Source of the DNA: Asaia sp. W19
Lineage (GTDB): Bacteria; Pseudomonadota; Alphaproteobacteria; Acetobacterales; Acetobacteraceae
Reading direction: 5' to 3'
DNA length: 64,000 nucleotides
Assembly (NCBI RefSeq): GCF_003994335.1
Contig: NZ_PNQZ01000019.1
Location: forward strand, 2 to 64,001
In this document: in pieces, positions 1 to 9,084 of the stretch
Numbering within the stretch: the first letter of the stretch is position 1
Layout: the number at the start of each line of letters is the position of its first letter
Notes under the pieces: generated by a model
The model's input: only the letters and a program-made list of their open reading frames with translations
The model's database searches: none
Told to the model about the DNA's origin: nothing
Program-made: the position numbers and the translations under genes

Positions 1-2
1 CC

Positions 3-1595
3 GCAAAAGCCACGACGCTCACGGGCGTGCTTGCTCAGGAAAAGCGCGATCAGCAGGATATCGCCGCGCATTGCGCTCAGCTTGAGGCGCAGGATCATGA
101 AACCGCGCTGCGCATCACCCAGGAGATGCTGCGGTCGAACCGCGCGACGTTGACCCGTGTTGAGGAAGAGCTCACCGCAGCACGCGGCGCCGGAGAGGCG
201 CTTGGACGCGACATCGGAGCGGCGAGCCGAGACCTTCAGACGGCGCGGGATCTGAAGCTGAGCCTGACCAGCCGTCTCTCCGCACTGCTTCCTCAGCATG
301 AGGCCCTCGTTTCAAACCTGACAGAGATGCGGGCTCATCAGACAACCCTCGCGCCGGTGCCCGATCTGACGCCCAGGGAACGAGAGCTGGACCAGTGCCG
401 AGAACGGGAAGCCACCAGCCGTCAGAATGACCTGACCTGCCGTGAGGCGCTACGCGAAACAAAAGCCGCGCTGGAAAAGGCGCTGCAGGAAAAGGAACAG
501 ACGATCTCGCGGCGCGTCGAGACGCTGAGCACGATCGCGGCACTGGAAGAGGACCTGCAACGCCTCGCCGAACGTGTCGCCGAGGGAGAAAAAGAGATTG
601 CCCGTGCCAGCGCTGAGGCTTCGCGGCTCGAAACCGTCACGCTAGAAACGGCCGAAGCGCTGTCGAGAGCGGAAAGCGACTTTGCATCTGCCGCCGAGGC
701 TCTGGCCGAAATCGATTCGGCCATCGAGGCTCTCTCCCGCACACGGCGTGATGAGGAGCAGCGCTGCGCGACAGCTCGAGAAAACGCAATACGGCTGCAG
801 GAGCGCCTCGAACAGGCGCGCGCCCAGTACGCCAAACTCGACGAGGGCCGGGCCAATACGCCGGAAGAGACATTCGACCTTCCGCTCACCGAACAGAGCG
901 AGACGAGCTTGAAGCGTCGCCTGGCGCGCAACCAGAAGGAACGCGAGGCGCTCGGACCCGTCAATCTTCTGGCCGAGCAGGAATATGCCGAAGCCCATAG
1001 CCAGTCAGAGCATCTGGCGCGCGAACACGACGAGCTGGAATCTGCGATCAATCGCCTTCGCGGATCAATCAACGCCTTGAAAAAGGAAGGGCGGGAGCGC
1101 CTACAGGCGGTATTCGTCGAGGTCGATCGCCATTTCCAGGCGCTGTTCAGCCGCATGTTCAACGGTGGCAAGGCCCATCTCGGCCTTGTCGGCAGTGACG
1201 ATCCGCTAGAGGCTGGTCTTGAGATATTCGCCCAGCCTCCCGGCAAGAAACTCTCGACGCTTTCTCTGCTCTCAGGGGGCGAGCAGGCGCTCACCGCACT
1301 TTCGCTCATATTCGCTACGTTCAAATGCCAGCCTTCCCCCCTCTGCATTCTTGATGAGGTCGACGCTCCGCTCGATGATGCCAATGTGGAACGGCTGTGC
1401 AGCCTGCTCAAGGATATGGCCGAAGAGGCCCAAACACGCTTTCTGGTTGTTACCCACCATCAACTCACCATGGCGCATATGGATCGGCTGTTCGGCGTGA
1501 CCATGCAGGAGCGCGGTGTCAGTCAGGTCCTGTCCGTCGATCTGTCGCTGGCGGCCAGCTTTGCCGAGAATGGGTCACTGGCAGTGGCTCCCTGA
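3..1595 (+). CDS. smc: Chromosome segregation protein SMC, C-terminal part (5' end outside window)
   Basis: ATPase of the SMC condensin complex, which organises and segregates the chromosome. About 530 residues are visible and the frame is open to the left edge, so the N-terminal Walker A half, first coiled coil and probably the hinge lie upstream. The first ~330 visible residues are Glu/Arg/Ala-rich heptad-type coiled coil, which then folds into the C-terminal head. There the ABC signature LSGGEQALTALSL (near residue 423) is followed by Walker B LCILDEVDAPLDD and a switch-like VVTHH. This order is diagnostic for SMC. No ScpA/ScpB gene is seen nearby. Identification is firm; only completeness is unknown. 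Confidence 0.96.
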   Translation, partial: AKATTLTGVLAQEKRDQQDIAAHCAQLEAQDHETALRITQEMLRSNRATLTRVEEELTAARGAGEALGRDIGAASRDLQTARDLKLSLTSRLSALLPQHEALVSNLTEMRAHQTTLAPVPDLTPRERELDQCREREATSRQNDLTCREALRETKAALEKALQEKEQTISRRVETLSTIAALEEDLQRLAERVAEGEKEIARASAEASRLETVTLETAEALSRAESDFASAAEALAEIDSAIEALSRTRRDEEQRCATARENAIRLQERLEQARAQYAKLDEGRANTPEETFDLPLTEQSETSLKRRLARNQKEREALGPVNLLAEQEYAEAHSQSEHLAREHDELESAINRLRGSINALKKEGRERLQAVFVEVDRHFQALFSRMFNGGKAHLGLVGSDDPLEAGLEIFAQPPGKKLSTLSLLSGGEQALTALSLIFATFKCQPSPLCILDEVDAPLDDANVERLCSLLKDMAEEAQTRFLVVTHHQLTMAHMDRLFGVTMQERGVSQVLSVDLSLAASFAENGSLAVAP

Positions 1596-1748
1596 GGCAG
1601 GAGGGTTATAACCATGTCTTTATTGTGTTTTTCTCCCGATCCTGCCCATAATGACGGTTTCGACATGACGTAGCTCCGAAAGGCCGATCCGATTTCGTTC
1701 CCCCCACCTCCCCCACCCGATCTTTCACGACTGAGCGCCGGTCGCGGG

Positions 1749-2408
1749 TTGCGCGTGGTGGGCGACGTTCATGGCGATCTGACGGCTTTCGAACACGCTG
1801 TGGCGACCGATCGTTTCATCATTCAGCTTGGCGATCTTGTCGATCATGGGCCCGATAGCGCTGGCACGCTAAGGCTCATGCTGGACCTCATCGATGACGG
1901 ACGTGGATTGTTCATCCTCGGGAATCACGACCGAAAGCTCGGCCGGGCGCTAGAGGGCAGAAGGCTGCGGCGGGATCCGCCTCTGGAACAGACGCTGGAT
2001 CAGCTTTCTGGACCCGTTCAGGCGGGATTGCGCGAGCGCGCCTATGAGGCCATCGCTCAGGCCCCCGCCTGGATCGTGCAGGACGAACTGATCTTCGTCC
2101 ATGGCGGGTTCCATACCGACATGCTGATCGAGGCTCCCCCTCCGGCCCTGGGCTCGATGACACCGCTGTTGTCGCGCGCGCTCTTTGGCGAGACAACCGG
2201 CCGCATGCAGCCTGATGGCTACCCCGAGAGGCGGCTGCGATGGATCGATCATATCCCCGAGGGCCATGTCGTTTATTGTGGCCATGACCGCCGCTCGACC
2301 GATGGCCGCCCCTGGATCAGGGACGGACGCAACGGGGGTCGCGCCATTTTCACTGACCTGGGCGCCGGAAAAGGCGGCCATCTTGCCTGGATTGATCTGG
2401 ATGTCTGA
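1749..2408 (+). CDS. Calcineurin-like metallophosphoesterase (serine/threonine phosphatase family)
   Basis: A 219-residue metallophosphatase. The metal-binding blocks are GDVHGD near the N-terminus, GDLVDHGPDS, GNHD, a His in the VHGGF block, and a late GH motif (YCGHDRR). These are the ordered motifs of PPP-type phosphatases such as bacterial PrpA and ApaH relatives; the actual substrate (phosphoprotein or nucleotide) cannot be told. The listed start is a TTG only three residues before the first motif. The frame stays open back to a TAG at 1671 and encodes a proline-rich stretch, so the true start may lie slightly upstream at a rare codon. Its stop overlaps the chorismate mutase ATG by 8 bases, suggesting translational coupling. 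Confidence 0.85.
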   Translation: MRVVGDVHGDLTAFEHAVATDRFIIQLGDLVDHGPDSAGTLRLMLDLIDDGRGLFILGNHDRKLGRALEGRRLRRDPPLEQTLDQLSGPVQAGLRERAYEAIAQAPAWIVQDELIFVHGGFHTDMLIEAPPPALGSMTPLLSRALFGETTGRMQPDGYPERRLRWIDHIPEGHVVYCGHDRRSTDGRPWIRDGRNGGRAIFTDLGAGKGGHLAWIDLDV

Positions 2409-2703
2409 ACAGGAAACACGCGCGCTTCTCGAACGGCATCGCCAGAGCATCGATAATATCGATGCGGCGCTGATCCATATGCTGGCGGAGCGCTTTCGCC
2501 AGACCCAGGCCGTGGGCGAGCTCAAGGCCCGCTCCGGTCTGCCTGCCGCCGACCCTGCACGTGAGGCGCGTCAGATCGAGCGCCTGCGCCAACTTGCCTC
2601 CTCGGCCCGGCTCGATCCTGACTTCGCGGAAAAGTTTCTTGCATTCATCATCCGGGAGGTGATCCGTCATCATGACTCAATCGCCGGGCGCAGCCCGCGC
2701 TGA
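2401..2703 (+). CDS. Chorismate mutase, AroQ type
   Basis: A 100-residue, all-helical protein that should convert chorismate to prephenate, the committed step to Phe and Tyr. The AroQ hallmarks are visible: an N-terminal helix with R(x)3ID.ID followed by LLxERF-type residues (MLAERFRQTQAVGELK), then AREARQIERL and a C-terminal IIREVIRHHDSI helix, matching the free-standing monofunctional domain in length. The same frame continues upstream without a stop, but the ATG overlapping the phosphatase stop gives the normal family length. It is followed, with overlap, by a SixA-like phosphatase. aroC and aroE lie elsewhere in the window. Confidence 0.88.
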   Translation: MSEQETRALLERHRQSIDNIDAALIHMLAERFRQTQAVGELKARSGLPAADPAREARQIERLRQLASSARLDPDFAEKFLAFIIREVIRHHDSIAGRSPR

Positions 2704-3235
2704 TACGGAAACGGAGATGACGGCGCATCACATCATTTTCGCCAGACATGCCCAGGCTGCCCCCGAGGCATGGGGAGGTCTCGACCGCAACAGGCCGCTC
2801 ACTGAACGGGGCCAGCTTGACGCGGAGCATCTCGCCCACGCAATCGCAGCGCTCGACATCGCTCTGGCCGGTACGCATCTATGGCACAGCACCGCCGCGC
2901 GGACGAGCCAGACAGCGGCCAGCATTGCGGCCTGTCTGCCCTCCTCACGCGTGGTGCTCGGGCTCGATGCCCTGTATGATCTTGATCTCTACGGCATGCT
3001 CGAACTCATCCGGGAGACGCCGGGTTCAGTCCGCACGCTGATCATCGTCGGGCATAACCCGGTGATCGCCGAAATCTGCCGCCATCTCGCCAGTGATGCG
3101 ATTGACGGGCCCATCGCTCGAGAGCTGATGAAAGGCTTCGAGCCTGCCACGGCGGCCATGTTCGCGGTCGCTTCGGACTGGGCCGGGCTCTCTCCCAACA
3201 CCGCCACGCTTGGCGCAGTGCTTCCACCCGGGTGA
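2672..3235 (+). CDS. SixA-like histidine phosphatase
   Basis: Histidine phosphatase superfamily member of 187 residues. The catalytic RHAQA motif (RHG variant) follows a hydrophobic strand near the N-terminus. Later blocks are LTERG, the STAARTSQTA segment that supplies a phosphate-binding Arg, and VGHNPVI, which carries the second catalytic His. This order and size fit SixA, which dephosphorylates phosphohistidine on signalling or PTS-related proteins; the substrate here is unknown. Two starts are possible: the ATG used here, inside the chorismate mutase 3' end with an upstream GGGAGG, or an in-frame ATG 45 bases later that begins only five residues before the catalytic strand. It closes a three-gene overlapping operon. 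Confidence 0.85.
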   Translation: MTQSPGAARADTETEMTAHHIIFARHAQAAPEAWGGLDRNRPLTERGQLDAEHLAHAIAALDIALAGTHLWHSTAARTSQTAASIAACLPSSRVVLGLDALYDLDLYGMLELIRETPGSVRTLIIVGHNPVIAEICRHLASDAIDGPIARELMKGFEPATAAMFAVASDWAGLSPNTATLGAVLPPG

Positions 3236-3334
3236 AAACGGCCTCATGGCGCGCTTTCGCGGCCCGCCATTTCGGACGGAGTTCACCCATATGTTGATTG
3301 CCCCATCGCAGTTAACTTCGTAAGGCGTTTTTCC

Positions 3335-4651
3335 ATGGCTGATCACGACACAAACGGATCCACTCCCGAAACGGCGACCCTCAGCATTGGCGAGCGCTCT
3401 GCCGAATTTCCCCTGCTCAAGGGTACACTCGGCCCCGATGTGGTCGATATCCGCAAGCTCACCGCCCAGACCCAGATGTTCTCATTTGATCCGGGTTATG
3501 GGGAGACGGCTTCATGCCAAAGCGCCATCACCTTCATCGATGGCGATGAGGGCGTGCTTTTGCATCGCGGTTATCCTATCGAGCAGCTTGCCACCGAGGC
3601 CAGCTTTGTCGAAACGGCTTATCTCCTGGCCTATGGCGAGCTGCCCAATCGTGATGCGTATGACCGGTTTCAGCAGGATCTGAAGGAGCAGGCACTCCTT
3701 CATGAGCAGATCAGGAACTTCTTCAACGGCTTCCGTCGTGATGCCCATCCCATGGCCATTCTCTGCGGTACAGTGGCGGCGCTCTCAGCCTTCTACCCTG
3801 ACGCCGTCGATATCTCCAACGAGGCCTCCCGCGACCTCTCCACGCGCCGCCTGATTGCCAAGGTGCCGACCATTGCGGCCTGGGCGTACAAATATACGGT
3901 CGGTGAACCTTTCGTATATCCCGATAACAGCCTGACCTTCTCGGAAAACTTCCTGAAGATGCTGTTTGCGCGACCGAACGCCGAATACAAGGTGAACCCG
4001 GTCCTGGCGCGCGCGATCGATCGCATTCTGATCCTGCATGCCGATCATGAGCAGAATGCCTCGACCTCTACGGTGCGTCTGGTCGGTTCGACAGGCTCGA
4101 ACCCCTTCGCCTGCATCGCGGCAGGTATCGCAGCGCTCTGGGGCCCCGCTCATGGCGGTGCCAACGAGGCCGTGCTGGGAATGCTGGCGCAGATTGGCAC
4201 GAAGGAGAACATCCCGGCCTTCATTGCTCAGGTGAAGAACCGTGAGAGCGGCGTCCGGCTGATGGGCTTTGGCCATCGCGTCTACAAGAATTTCGACCCG
4301 CGTGCGAAGATCATGGAGCAGACCTATCATGAGGTCGTCTCCGAGCTTGGGCTGAAACATGACCCGATGTTCGACCTTGCAGCTGAGCTGGAGCGTATCG
4401 CGGTCAATGACCCCTATTTCGTCCAGCGTCGCCTTTATCCGAATGTCGATTTCTATTCGGGCCTCATTCTCAAGGCCATGGGGATTCCGACGTCGATGTT
4501 CACCGTCCTCTTCGCCGTCGCCCGTACAGTAGGCTGGGTCAGCCAGTGGCGCGAGATGATCGAGGAGCCGGGGCAGCGTATCGGCCGGCCGCGCCAGCTT
4601 TATGTGGGCGAGACACGTCGCGACTTCGTACCGCTTTGCCGCCGCAGCTAA
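3335..4651 (+). CDS. gltA: Citrate synthase (type II)
   Basis: Condenses acetyl-CoA and oxaloacetate to citrate, entry point of the TCA cycle. The 438-residue length and N-terminal extension match the hexameric type II enzymes of Gram-negative bacteria. Catalytic residues are in place: His in [10 protein letters not shown] (about residue 273), His in GFGHRVYK (about 313) and Asp in VDFYSG (about 370). In Acetobacter the homologue (aarA) is linked to acetic acid resistance, which is family knowledge rather than something seen here. The gene stands alone, with about 100 bases of upstream sequence and a strong intrinsic terminator just downstream. Confidence 0.97.
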   Translation: MADHDTNGSTPETATLSIGERSAEFPLLKGTLGPDVVDIRKLTAQTQMFSFDPGYGETASCQSAITFIDGDEGVLLHRGYPIEQLATEASFVETAYLLAYGELPNRDAYDRFQQDLKEQALLHEQIRNFFNGFRRDAHPMAILCGTVAALSAFYPDAVDISNEASRDLSTRRLIAKVPTIAAWAYKYTVGEPFVYPDNSLTFSENFLKMLFARPNAEYKVNPVLARAIDRILILHADHEQNASTSTVRLVGSTGSNPFACIAAGIAALWGPAHGGANEAVLGMLAQIGTKENIPAFIAQVKNRESGVRLMGFGHRVYKNFDPRAKIMEQTYHEVVSELGLKHDPMFDLAAELERIAVNDPYFVQRRLYPNVDFYSGLILKAMGIPTSMFTVLFAVARTVGWVSQWREMIEEPGQRIGRPRQLYVGETRRDFVPLCRRS

Positions 4652-4672
4652 CCTAGGCCTGAAGCGGGCAAA

Positions 4673-4707
4673 CAAAAAAGCCGAGGGACATGCCCCCGGC
4701 TTTTTTT
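4673..4707 (+). terminator. Rho-independent terminator of gltA
   Basis: An eight-pair stem (GCCGAGGG with CCCCCGGC, one mismatch) around a 5-base loop, followed directly by seven T. It sits about 30 bases after the gltA stop codon. A preceding A-run means the flanks can also pair, so it may work in both directions and also end the minus-strand gene whose stop lies at 4769. Confidence 0.88.
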
Positions 4708-4768
4708 GTTCCATCACGGGTAGAACGCGATCCCTGTCCCTGCCAGGCCTCACGCTCGCCCCTCGATC

Positions 4769-5005
4769 TCAGCAATCGCAGCCTGGGGTCGCGCCCTTGT
4801 CCTGACGAACGATATGATGATCGATCCATTCCGACACAAGACGGCGTGCCTCGTTCAATGAAGCCTCCGGATGGTGGATACGATAAAGGGTCGTGCATGC
4901 GGTGAAAGCCTGGATGTCAGGCTGGCCCACTTCCCGCAATTCTTCATACGCCGTGATCACGGCGCGTTCGCACTTTCGGGAAATGCGGTTGAGATCGACA
5001 GTCAC
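4769..5005 (-). CDS. Small conserved-looking protein behind a Fur-like operator, function unknown
   Basis: A 78-residue acidic/basic mixed helical protein with four cysteines, two of them in a C-terminal Cys-Asp-Cys. I do not recognise the family. It starts with GTG; AGGA lies about 10 bases upstream, and a near-palindromic Fur-type box covers the likely -10 (AATAAT, with GATTTA 16 bases before it). The start, ribosome site, promoter and operator are all in register, which argues strongly that this is a real gene rather than a chance frame. No signal peptide or membrane segment is visible. An iron-dependent role is inferred only from the operator. Confidence 0.65.
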   Translation of the reverse strand: MTVDLNRISRKCERAVITAYEELREVGQPDIQAFTACTTLYRIHHPEASLNEARRLVSEWIDHHIVRQDKGATPGCDC

Positions 5006-5021
5006 GCAAACTGATCCTAGT

Positions 5022-5036
5022 TGAGAATTATTTTCA
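5022..5036 (-). promoter_or_regulatory. Fur-box-like iron operator
   Basis: TGAGAATTATTTTCA matches the 7-1-7 Fur consensus TGATAAT-N-ATTATCA at 12 of 14 positions, with the two differences placed symmetrically; the palindrome extends one more base on each side. It also satisfies the TGA-N9-TCA core used by RirA in other alphaproteobacteria, so either regulator could bind. It lies 17 bases upstream of the GTG of the 78-residue gene and overlaps its likely -10. It is about 145 bases from pyrE, so control of pyrE is unlikely. Confidence 0.65.
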
Positions 5037-5121
5037 ATTGGCGCATTCTAAATCTTTTCCGATGGTAAATGCAAGCACGGCCTATGGAACGAAAGCGCGA
5101 GGATTTTCTCTTCTTATTTGT

Positions 5122-5149
5122 CTTACTTTTCTCGCAAAGGACAGATAAT
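5122..5149 (+). promoter_or_regulatory. Possible sigma-70 promoter of pyrE-murI
   Basis: CTTACT and GATAAT are separated by 16 bases in an AT-rich island, about 33 bases before the pyrE ATG. The -10 is good and the -35 weak; no pyrimidine attenuator-like hairpin with a T-run was seen between it and the gene. Confidence 0.3.
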
Positions 5150-5182
5150 CCTGCATCGCTAAAGATTATGGAGTGATAACAG

Positions 5183-5935
5183 ATGGCTCTCAGCAACGAG
5201 ATCAATGGTGGCGCGGTTCGTCAGACACAATGGGACCGGGATGCCGCGCTGACCACGGCGCGTATCCTGCTGGAAATCAAGGCCATCAATTTCCGGCCTG
5301 ACGAACCCTACACACTGACCTCGGGCTGGAAGTCCCCTGTCTACATCGATTGCCGCAAGATCATCTTCTTCCCGCGTGCCCGCGCCAAGATTGTCGAGCT
5401 CGCTGTCGCGAAAATCGGCCGCCATATCGGGTATGAGAGCATCGATTGCGTAGTCGGCGGTGAGACGGCCGGCATCCCGTTCGCCGCCTGGATTGCGGAT
5501 CGCATGATGGCGCCCATGGCCTATGTGCGTAAAAAACCCAAGGGCTTTGGGCGCAACGCCCAGATCGAGGGCGATGTCCCAGAAGCCATGCGGACGCTGC
5601 TGGTTGAGGATCTGACCACGGATGGCGCTTCGAAGGTCCGTTTTGCCAATGCACTGCGTTCGGCGGGCGCGCTGGTCGATCATACCTTCGTCGTGTTCTT
5701 CTATGGCGTGTTCCCCGGTGCGCAGAAAACGCTGGCCGACATGAATGTATCCCTGCATTCGCTCTGCACCTGGTGGGACGTGCTCGAGGCCTGTTCAGGG
5801 GCCAATTACTTTTCAGAGAGCGATATTCACGAGGTCCGTCGCTTCCTAGAAGATCCCTGCGGCTGGTCCAAGGCCCATGGTGGCGTCGGCAGTGCCGAGG
5901 AGGCCGCAGCCCTCAAGGCCAAGGCGGAGGGCTGA
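5183..5935 (+). CDS. pyrE: Orotate phosphoribosyltransferase
   Basis: Transfers phosphoribose from PRPP to orotate, the fifth step of UMP synthesis. The PRPP-binding motif VEDLTTDGASK (about residue 147), the LTSGWKSPVYID strand-loop and the VVGGETAGIP segment are all present, as is the lysine-rich YVRKKPKGFG flexible loop. At 250 residues it is somewhat longer than minimal PyrE, because of a C-terminal tail after the fold. ATGGCT follows TGGAGTG at fair ribosome-site spacing. murI starts one base after the stop, so the two are probably cotranscribed. A dihydroorotase gene lies about 37 kb away. Confidence 0.95.
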   Translation: MALSNEINGGAVRQTQWDRDAALTTARILLEIKAINFRPDEPYTLTSGWKSPVYIDCRKIIFFPRARAKIVELAVAKIGRHIGYESIDCVVGGETAGIPFAAWIADRMMAPMAYVRKKPKGFGRNAQIEGDVPEAMRTLLVEDLTTDGASKVRFANALRSAGALVDHTFVVFFYGVFPGAQKTLADMNVSLHSLCTWWDVLEACSGANYFSESDIHEVRRFLEDPCGWSKAHGGVGSAEEAAALKAKAEG

Positions 5936-5936
5936 C

Positions 5937-6761
5937 TTGCCCCTGCCCCCGGGGCGCGTTCTGGCATTTGATTCGGGCATAGGTGGACTCGGCGTGGTGC
6001 AAGCTTTGCGCACCACCCTGCCCCCCGGCACCCGGATCGACTATCTGGCCGATAACGCGCTCTTTCCTTATGGCGAGCAGGAAGACTCCGTGCTCGTCGC
6101 GCGCATTCTCTCCCTCATGGAAGAGCGGATCGCGCGACTGCGGCCCGATGTCGTACTGATCGCCTGCAATACCGCCAGCACCATCGCGCTCGACGCGCTT
6201 CGCGCGCGTTTCGACGTGCCGTTTGTTGGCTGTGTCCCGCCGGTGCGCTGGGCGGCCCGAGTGAGCCAGACCCGGGTATTCGGCCTGCTCTCCACGAGAG
6301 GAACGGCACGACGACCCTATCTGCGCGGTCTGCGCGACACTTATGCTGCTGACTGCGAGATGATCGTACACGGCGCTCGCGCCCTCGCCGATCTCGCCGA
6401 AAAAGCCTATCTGGGCGAGAGCGTCGATGACCGACTGGTCGCCGAGGAACTTCGCCATCTCTTCGAGGCCCCGAATGGCGATCGTATCGATACAATCGGG
6501 CTCGGTTGCACGCATTATACGTTTCTCAACGAAGCCTTCCTGCGGCTCTGTCCTCCGGATATCAATTGGTTGGATCCCGCCATTCCGGTCGCGCAGCAGG
6601 TCGGGCGTATCCTGGACCAACGATCGCCCGCCTGTGCGGAAGCCATGACGGCGGAGACACTCTGCCTGACGGGGCCACCCCCTGCCCAAGAAGCGCTTGA
6701 GAAGGCCGTCGCCCGGCTTGGCTATGGCCAGATCACGATCTTGGAGCACGCCAGCGTCTGA
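5937..6761 (+). CDS. murI: Glutamate racemase
   Basis: Produces D-glutamate for peptidoglycan in the cytoplasm. The two catalytic cysteines are visible: Cys77 in ACNTAS and Cys191 in LGCTHY. The N-terminal FDSGIGGL substrate loop carries the conserved Asp-Ser. I chose a TTG start because it follows AAGGCGGAGGG by normal spacing, lies one base after the pyrE stop, and gives the usual family N-terminus. The longer in-frame version would translate the end of pyrE in another frame. The product is 274 residues, the normal length. Confidence 0.93.
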   Translation: MPLPPGRVLAFDSGIGGLGVVQALRTTLPPGTRIDYLADNALFPYGEQEDSVLVARILSLMEERIARLRPDVVLIACNTASTIALDALRARFDVPFVGCVPPVRWAARVSQTRVFGLLSTRGTARRPYLRGLRDTYAADCEMIVHGARALADLAEKAYLGESVDDRLVAEELRHLFEAPNGDRIDTIGLGCTHYTFLNEAFLRLCPPDINWLDPAIPVAQQVGRILDQRSPACAEAMTAETLCLTGPPPAQEALEKAVARLGYGQITILEHASV

Positions 6762-6924
6762 GGCGACGCGCCTCCCCGCAGTTCGGCGGAGCCATGCATA
6801 TCCTTCACGCCTGACGATACGGTCCGACTGTAAGGCCCGACACACACTATCCCTGATCGCGCCTGGGGCGTGTCAGAGCAGCCTCAAGCCACACACCATC
6901 TCGTTCGAGGGACCGGCTTTGGCG

Positions 6925-7989
6925 TTAATTGGCACGGCTTACCGTGTAAGAGGCCGCGTCGATCATCAATTGACGGATGGGACTATCGGGGAAAATCGAC
7001 AAAGCCTCGATCGCTGCGTCGGCATAGACGCGAGCCCGGTCGAGCGTCGTCTGGATAGCGCCTGTCTTCTCGATCAGGGCAAGCGCGCGAGGCAGATCCT
7101 CCTCCGTCTGATCGCCCGTCTCGATCACGCGCAGCCAGAAGCCACGCTCGGTCTCGTCACCTGCATTGAAGGCGGCAAGGACCGGCAGCGTGATCTTGCC
7201 TTCGCGCATGTCATCACCCACGGTCTTGCCCAGAACCTGCTGGTCTGCGGCATAGTCAAGGGCATCGTCCACAAGCTGGAAAGCCATGCCTAGATTGGTG
7301 CCATAAGCCTCGAGCGCCGCTTCCTCGGCCTCGGGGCGCTCTGCCACGACCGCCCCAACCCGACAAGCCGCTGCAAAGAGCGCCGCTGTCTTGCCATGGA
7401 TGACCTCCAGATACTTCTCGATCGGGGTCGAGAGATCATTCTGCGTTGCCATCTGCAACACCTCGCCTTCAGCGATGGTGGCAGAGGCAGCGGACAGGAT
7501 CGCCATGACCTTGAGCGAGCCGTCGGCAGTCATGAGCTGGAAAGAACGGGCGAACAGGAAATCACCCACCAGAACGGATGCCTTGTTGCCGAACACGGCA
7601 TTGGCCGAGGCCAGACCACGGCGCAAGGTGCTCTCATCGACCACGTCGTCATGCAGCAGGGTCGCGGTATGGATGAACTCCACACAGGCGGCGAGCCCGA
7701 CATGACGCTGCCGTTCGGGAGACGGCTCGTAGCCGCAAAGACGTGCCGAGGCGAGTGTCAGGAGTGGACGCAGGCGCTTGCCACCCGCCGCTACGAGATG
7801 CGCCCCGAGCTGCGGAATGAGGGGTACCGGGCTCTGCATGCGCGCGACGATCTCGCGATTGCAGGCTTCCATATCGTCACGAAGAAAATCGGAGAGCGCA
7901 TTCAGGGCGGAGCGTTCCCCGCTGACCGGGCTAGCTACGCTGTTCTCTTCCTGAGTCTTTTTATCGGTCAGGCTGTCGGCACCACCCAA
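6925..7989 (-). CDS. Polyprenyl diphosphate synthase (ubiquinone side chain)
   Basis: Trans-type isoprenyl diphosphate synthase that should elongate farnesyl diphosphate to the ubiquinone tail (IspB/DdsA group). First Asp-rich motif LLHDDVVDE, GNKASVLVGD, HGKTAALFAAA and second Asp-rich motif LVDDALDY are in the family order. The start is uncertain: the frame is open to 8142, but a TTG at 7989 with GGAGA eight bases upstream gives 354 residues, close to the family length, and leaves room for a divergent promoter shared with the methyltransferase. Chain length (Q9 or Q10) cannot be read from the sequence. ubiA lies about 20 kb away. Confidence 0.92.
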   Translation of the reverse strand: MGGADSLTDKKTQEENSVASPVSGERSALNALSDFLRDDMEACNREIVARMQSPVPLIPQLGAHLVAAGGKRLRPLLTLASARLCGYEPSPERQRHVGLAACVEFIHTATLLHDDVVDESTLRRGLASANAVFGNKASVLVGDFLFARSFQLMTADGSLKVMAILSAASATIAEGEVLQMATQNDLSTPIEKYLEVIHGKTAALFAAACRVGAVVAERPEAEEAALEAYGTNLGMAFQLVDDALDYAADQQVLGKTVGDDMREGKITLPVLAAFNAGDETERGFWLRVIETGDQTEEDLPRALALIEKTGAIQTTLDRARVYADAAIEALSIFPDSPIRQLMIDAASYTVSRAN

Positions 7990-8096
7990 GGCAACTCTCC
8001 ACTTCCTACTTGGCCACTGACGACCCTGATGCAGTATAAGGCACGAGTCGGTGCAGATCCCGGCACGACAACGTACCGAGGCAGAAACCGACTGAC

Positions 8097-8963
8097 ATGC
8101 ATGACCCAGCCAGACCGGATCACCAGCCCTCTGACAGTCCAAACCATATGAGCGGCAGGACCGTTCCGGTCAACCCGGCCACCCTAAAAGCCGACGCTGC
8201 CGGGGTGACATCTCACGAGACAATGGCGGGATATCTGCTCGACAAGCGTGTTCGCTACAGACAATTCGTCGAGGGGTATCGCACGGGCATCGAACCTGTG
8301 CTCATGGCGGCTTTCGTACCAGCTCAACCAGGTCAGAGCGTCCTGGAGGCCGGATGCGGCGCCGGCGCAGGGCTGCTATGCCTTGCCACGCGATGCTCCG
8401 GAATTACGGGGGTTGGCCTCGAAGCGGATCACGCGACGGCGTCTCTCGCGCGGGAAAACATGCAGGAGAATAATCTCGCGGAGCGTGTAACCATCGTCAC
8501 CGGCAGTCTGCCTGACATCCCCACCTCCCTGCGCCAGATCACCCCCGGAGCCAATGGGCGGTTTCATCATGCCATGGCCAACCCGCCCTGGCATCCCGCC
8601 AATCACACGGGTGCCGAAGATGCGCGACGCAGGCTCGCGATGACCATGCCGGAAAATGGCTGGATCGACTGGATCTCGGCACTCTCACGCTGGATCCTGC
8701 CCGGAGGCAGTCTTACCCTCGCTCTTCCTGCAGCGGTCATCGACATAGCGTGCGAGGCCCTGCGTCGATCGGGTTTCGGCAGCCTGGTGCTTTGCCCCCT
8801 CTGGCCGAAACAGGAACGACAGGCAAAGATCGTCCTTCTGCGTGGCGTGTGGGGGGGAAAAGGCGTGTTCCGCCTGATGCCCGGCCTGACCCTCCATCGG
8901 GCGGAGGGCGGTTACACGCCTGAGAGCGACGCAATCCTGCGAGACGGTATCGCCCTGATATAG
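8097..8963 (+). CDS. NPPW-motif SAM-dependent methyltransferase (TrmN6-like)
   Basis: Class I methyltransferase with SAM-binding motif I VLEAGCGAGAGLL and an acidic strand end (GLEADHA). The catalytic NPPW is the mark of N6-adenine or glutamine methylation. The GYRTGIEPVLMAA block before motif I matches tRNA1(Val) adenine-37 N6-methyltransferases (TrmN6/YfiC) and their alphaproteobacterial relatives. tRNA is therefore the likely substrate, but this is inference. Two ATG starts are possible, 51 bases apart (8097 and 8148); neither has a strong ribosome site. It is divergent from the polyprenyl synthase, an arrangement that I recall from other alphaproteobacteria. Confidence 0.8.
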   Translation: MHDPARPDHQPSDSPNHMSGRTVPVNPATLKADAAGVTSHETMAGYLLDKRVRYRQFVEGYRTGIEPVLMAAFVPAQPGQSVLEAGCGAGAGLLCLATRCSGITGVGLEADHATASLARENMQENNLAERVTIVTGSLPDIPTSLRQITPGANGRFHHAMANPPWHPANHTGAEDARRRLAMTMPENGWIDWISALSRWILPGGSLTLALPAAVIDIACEALRRSGFGSLVLCPLWPKQERQAKIVLLRGVWGGKGVFRLMPGLTLHRAEGGYTPESDAILRDGIALI

Positions 8964-9084
8964 GAGGACTCTGGCCGCTCCTCCTCGACCGGGATTTCGC
9001 CGAGCTTCCCATCACTCGAGTGATGGAGGGAGTCTGCAAAGCTCTGGAGAATCTCAGCTTGGGAGATTCCCGTCGACCTGCGCC

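Noticed and set aside
422..1411. 329-codon minus-strand frame opposite smc
   Set aside because: Ser/Arg-rich shadow of a coiled-coil gene with no domain or ribosome site.
3785..4753. 322-codon minus-strand frame across gltA and its terminator
   Set aside because: Lies opposite citrate synthase with all catalytic residues and reads through an intrinsic terminator; no motif.
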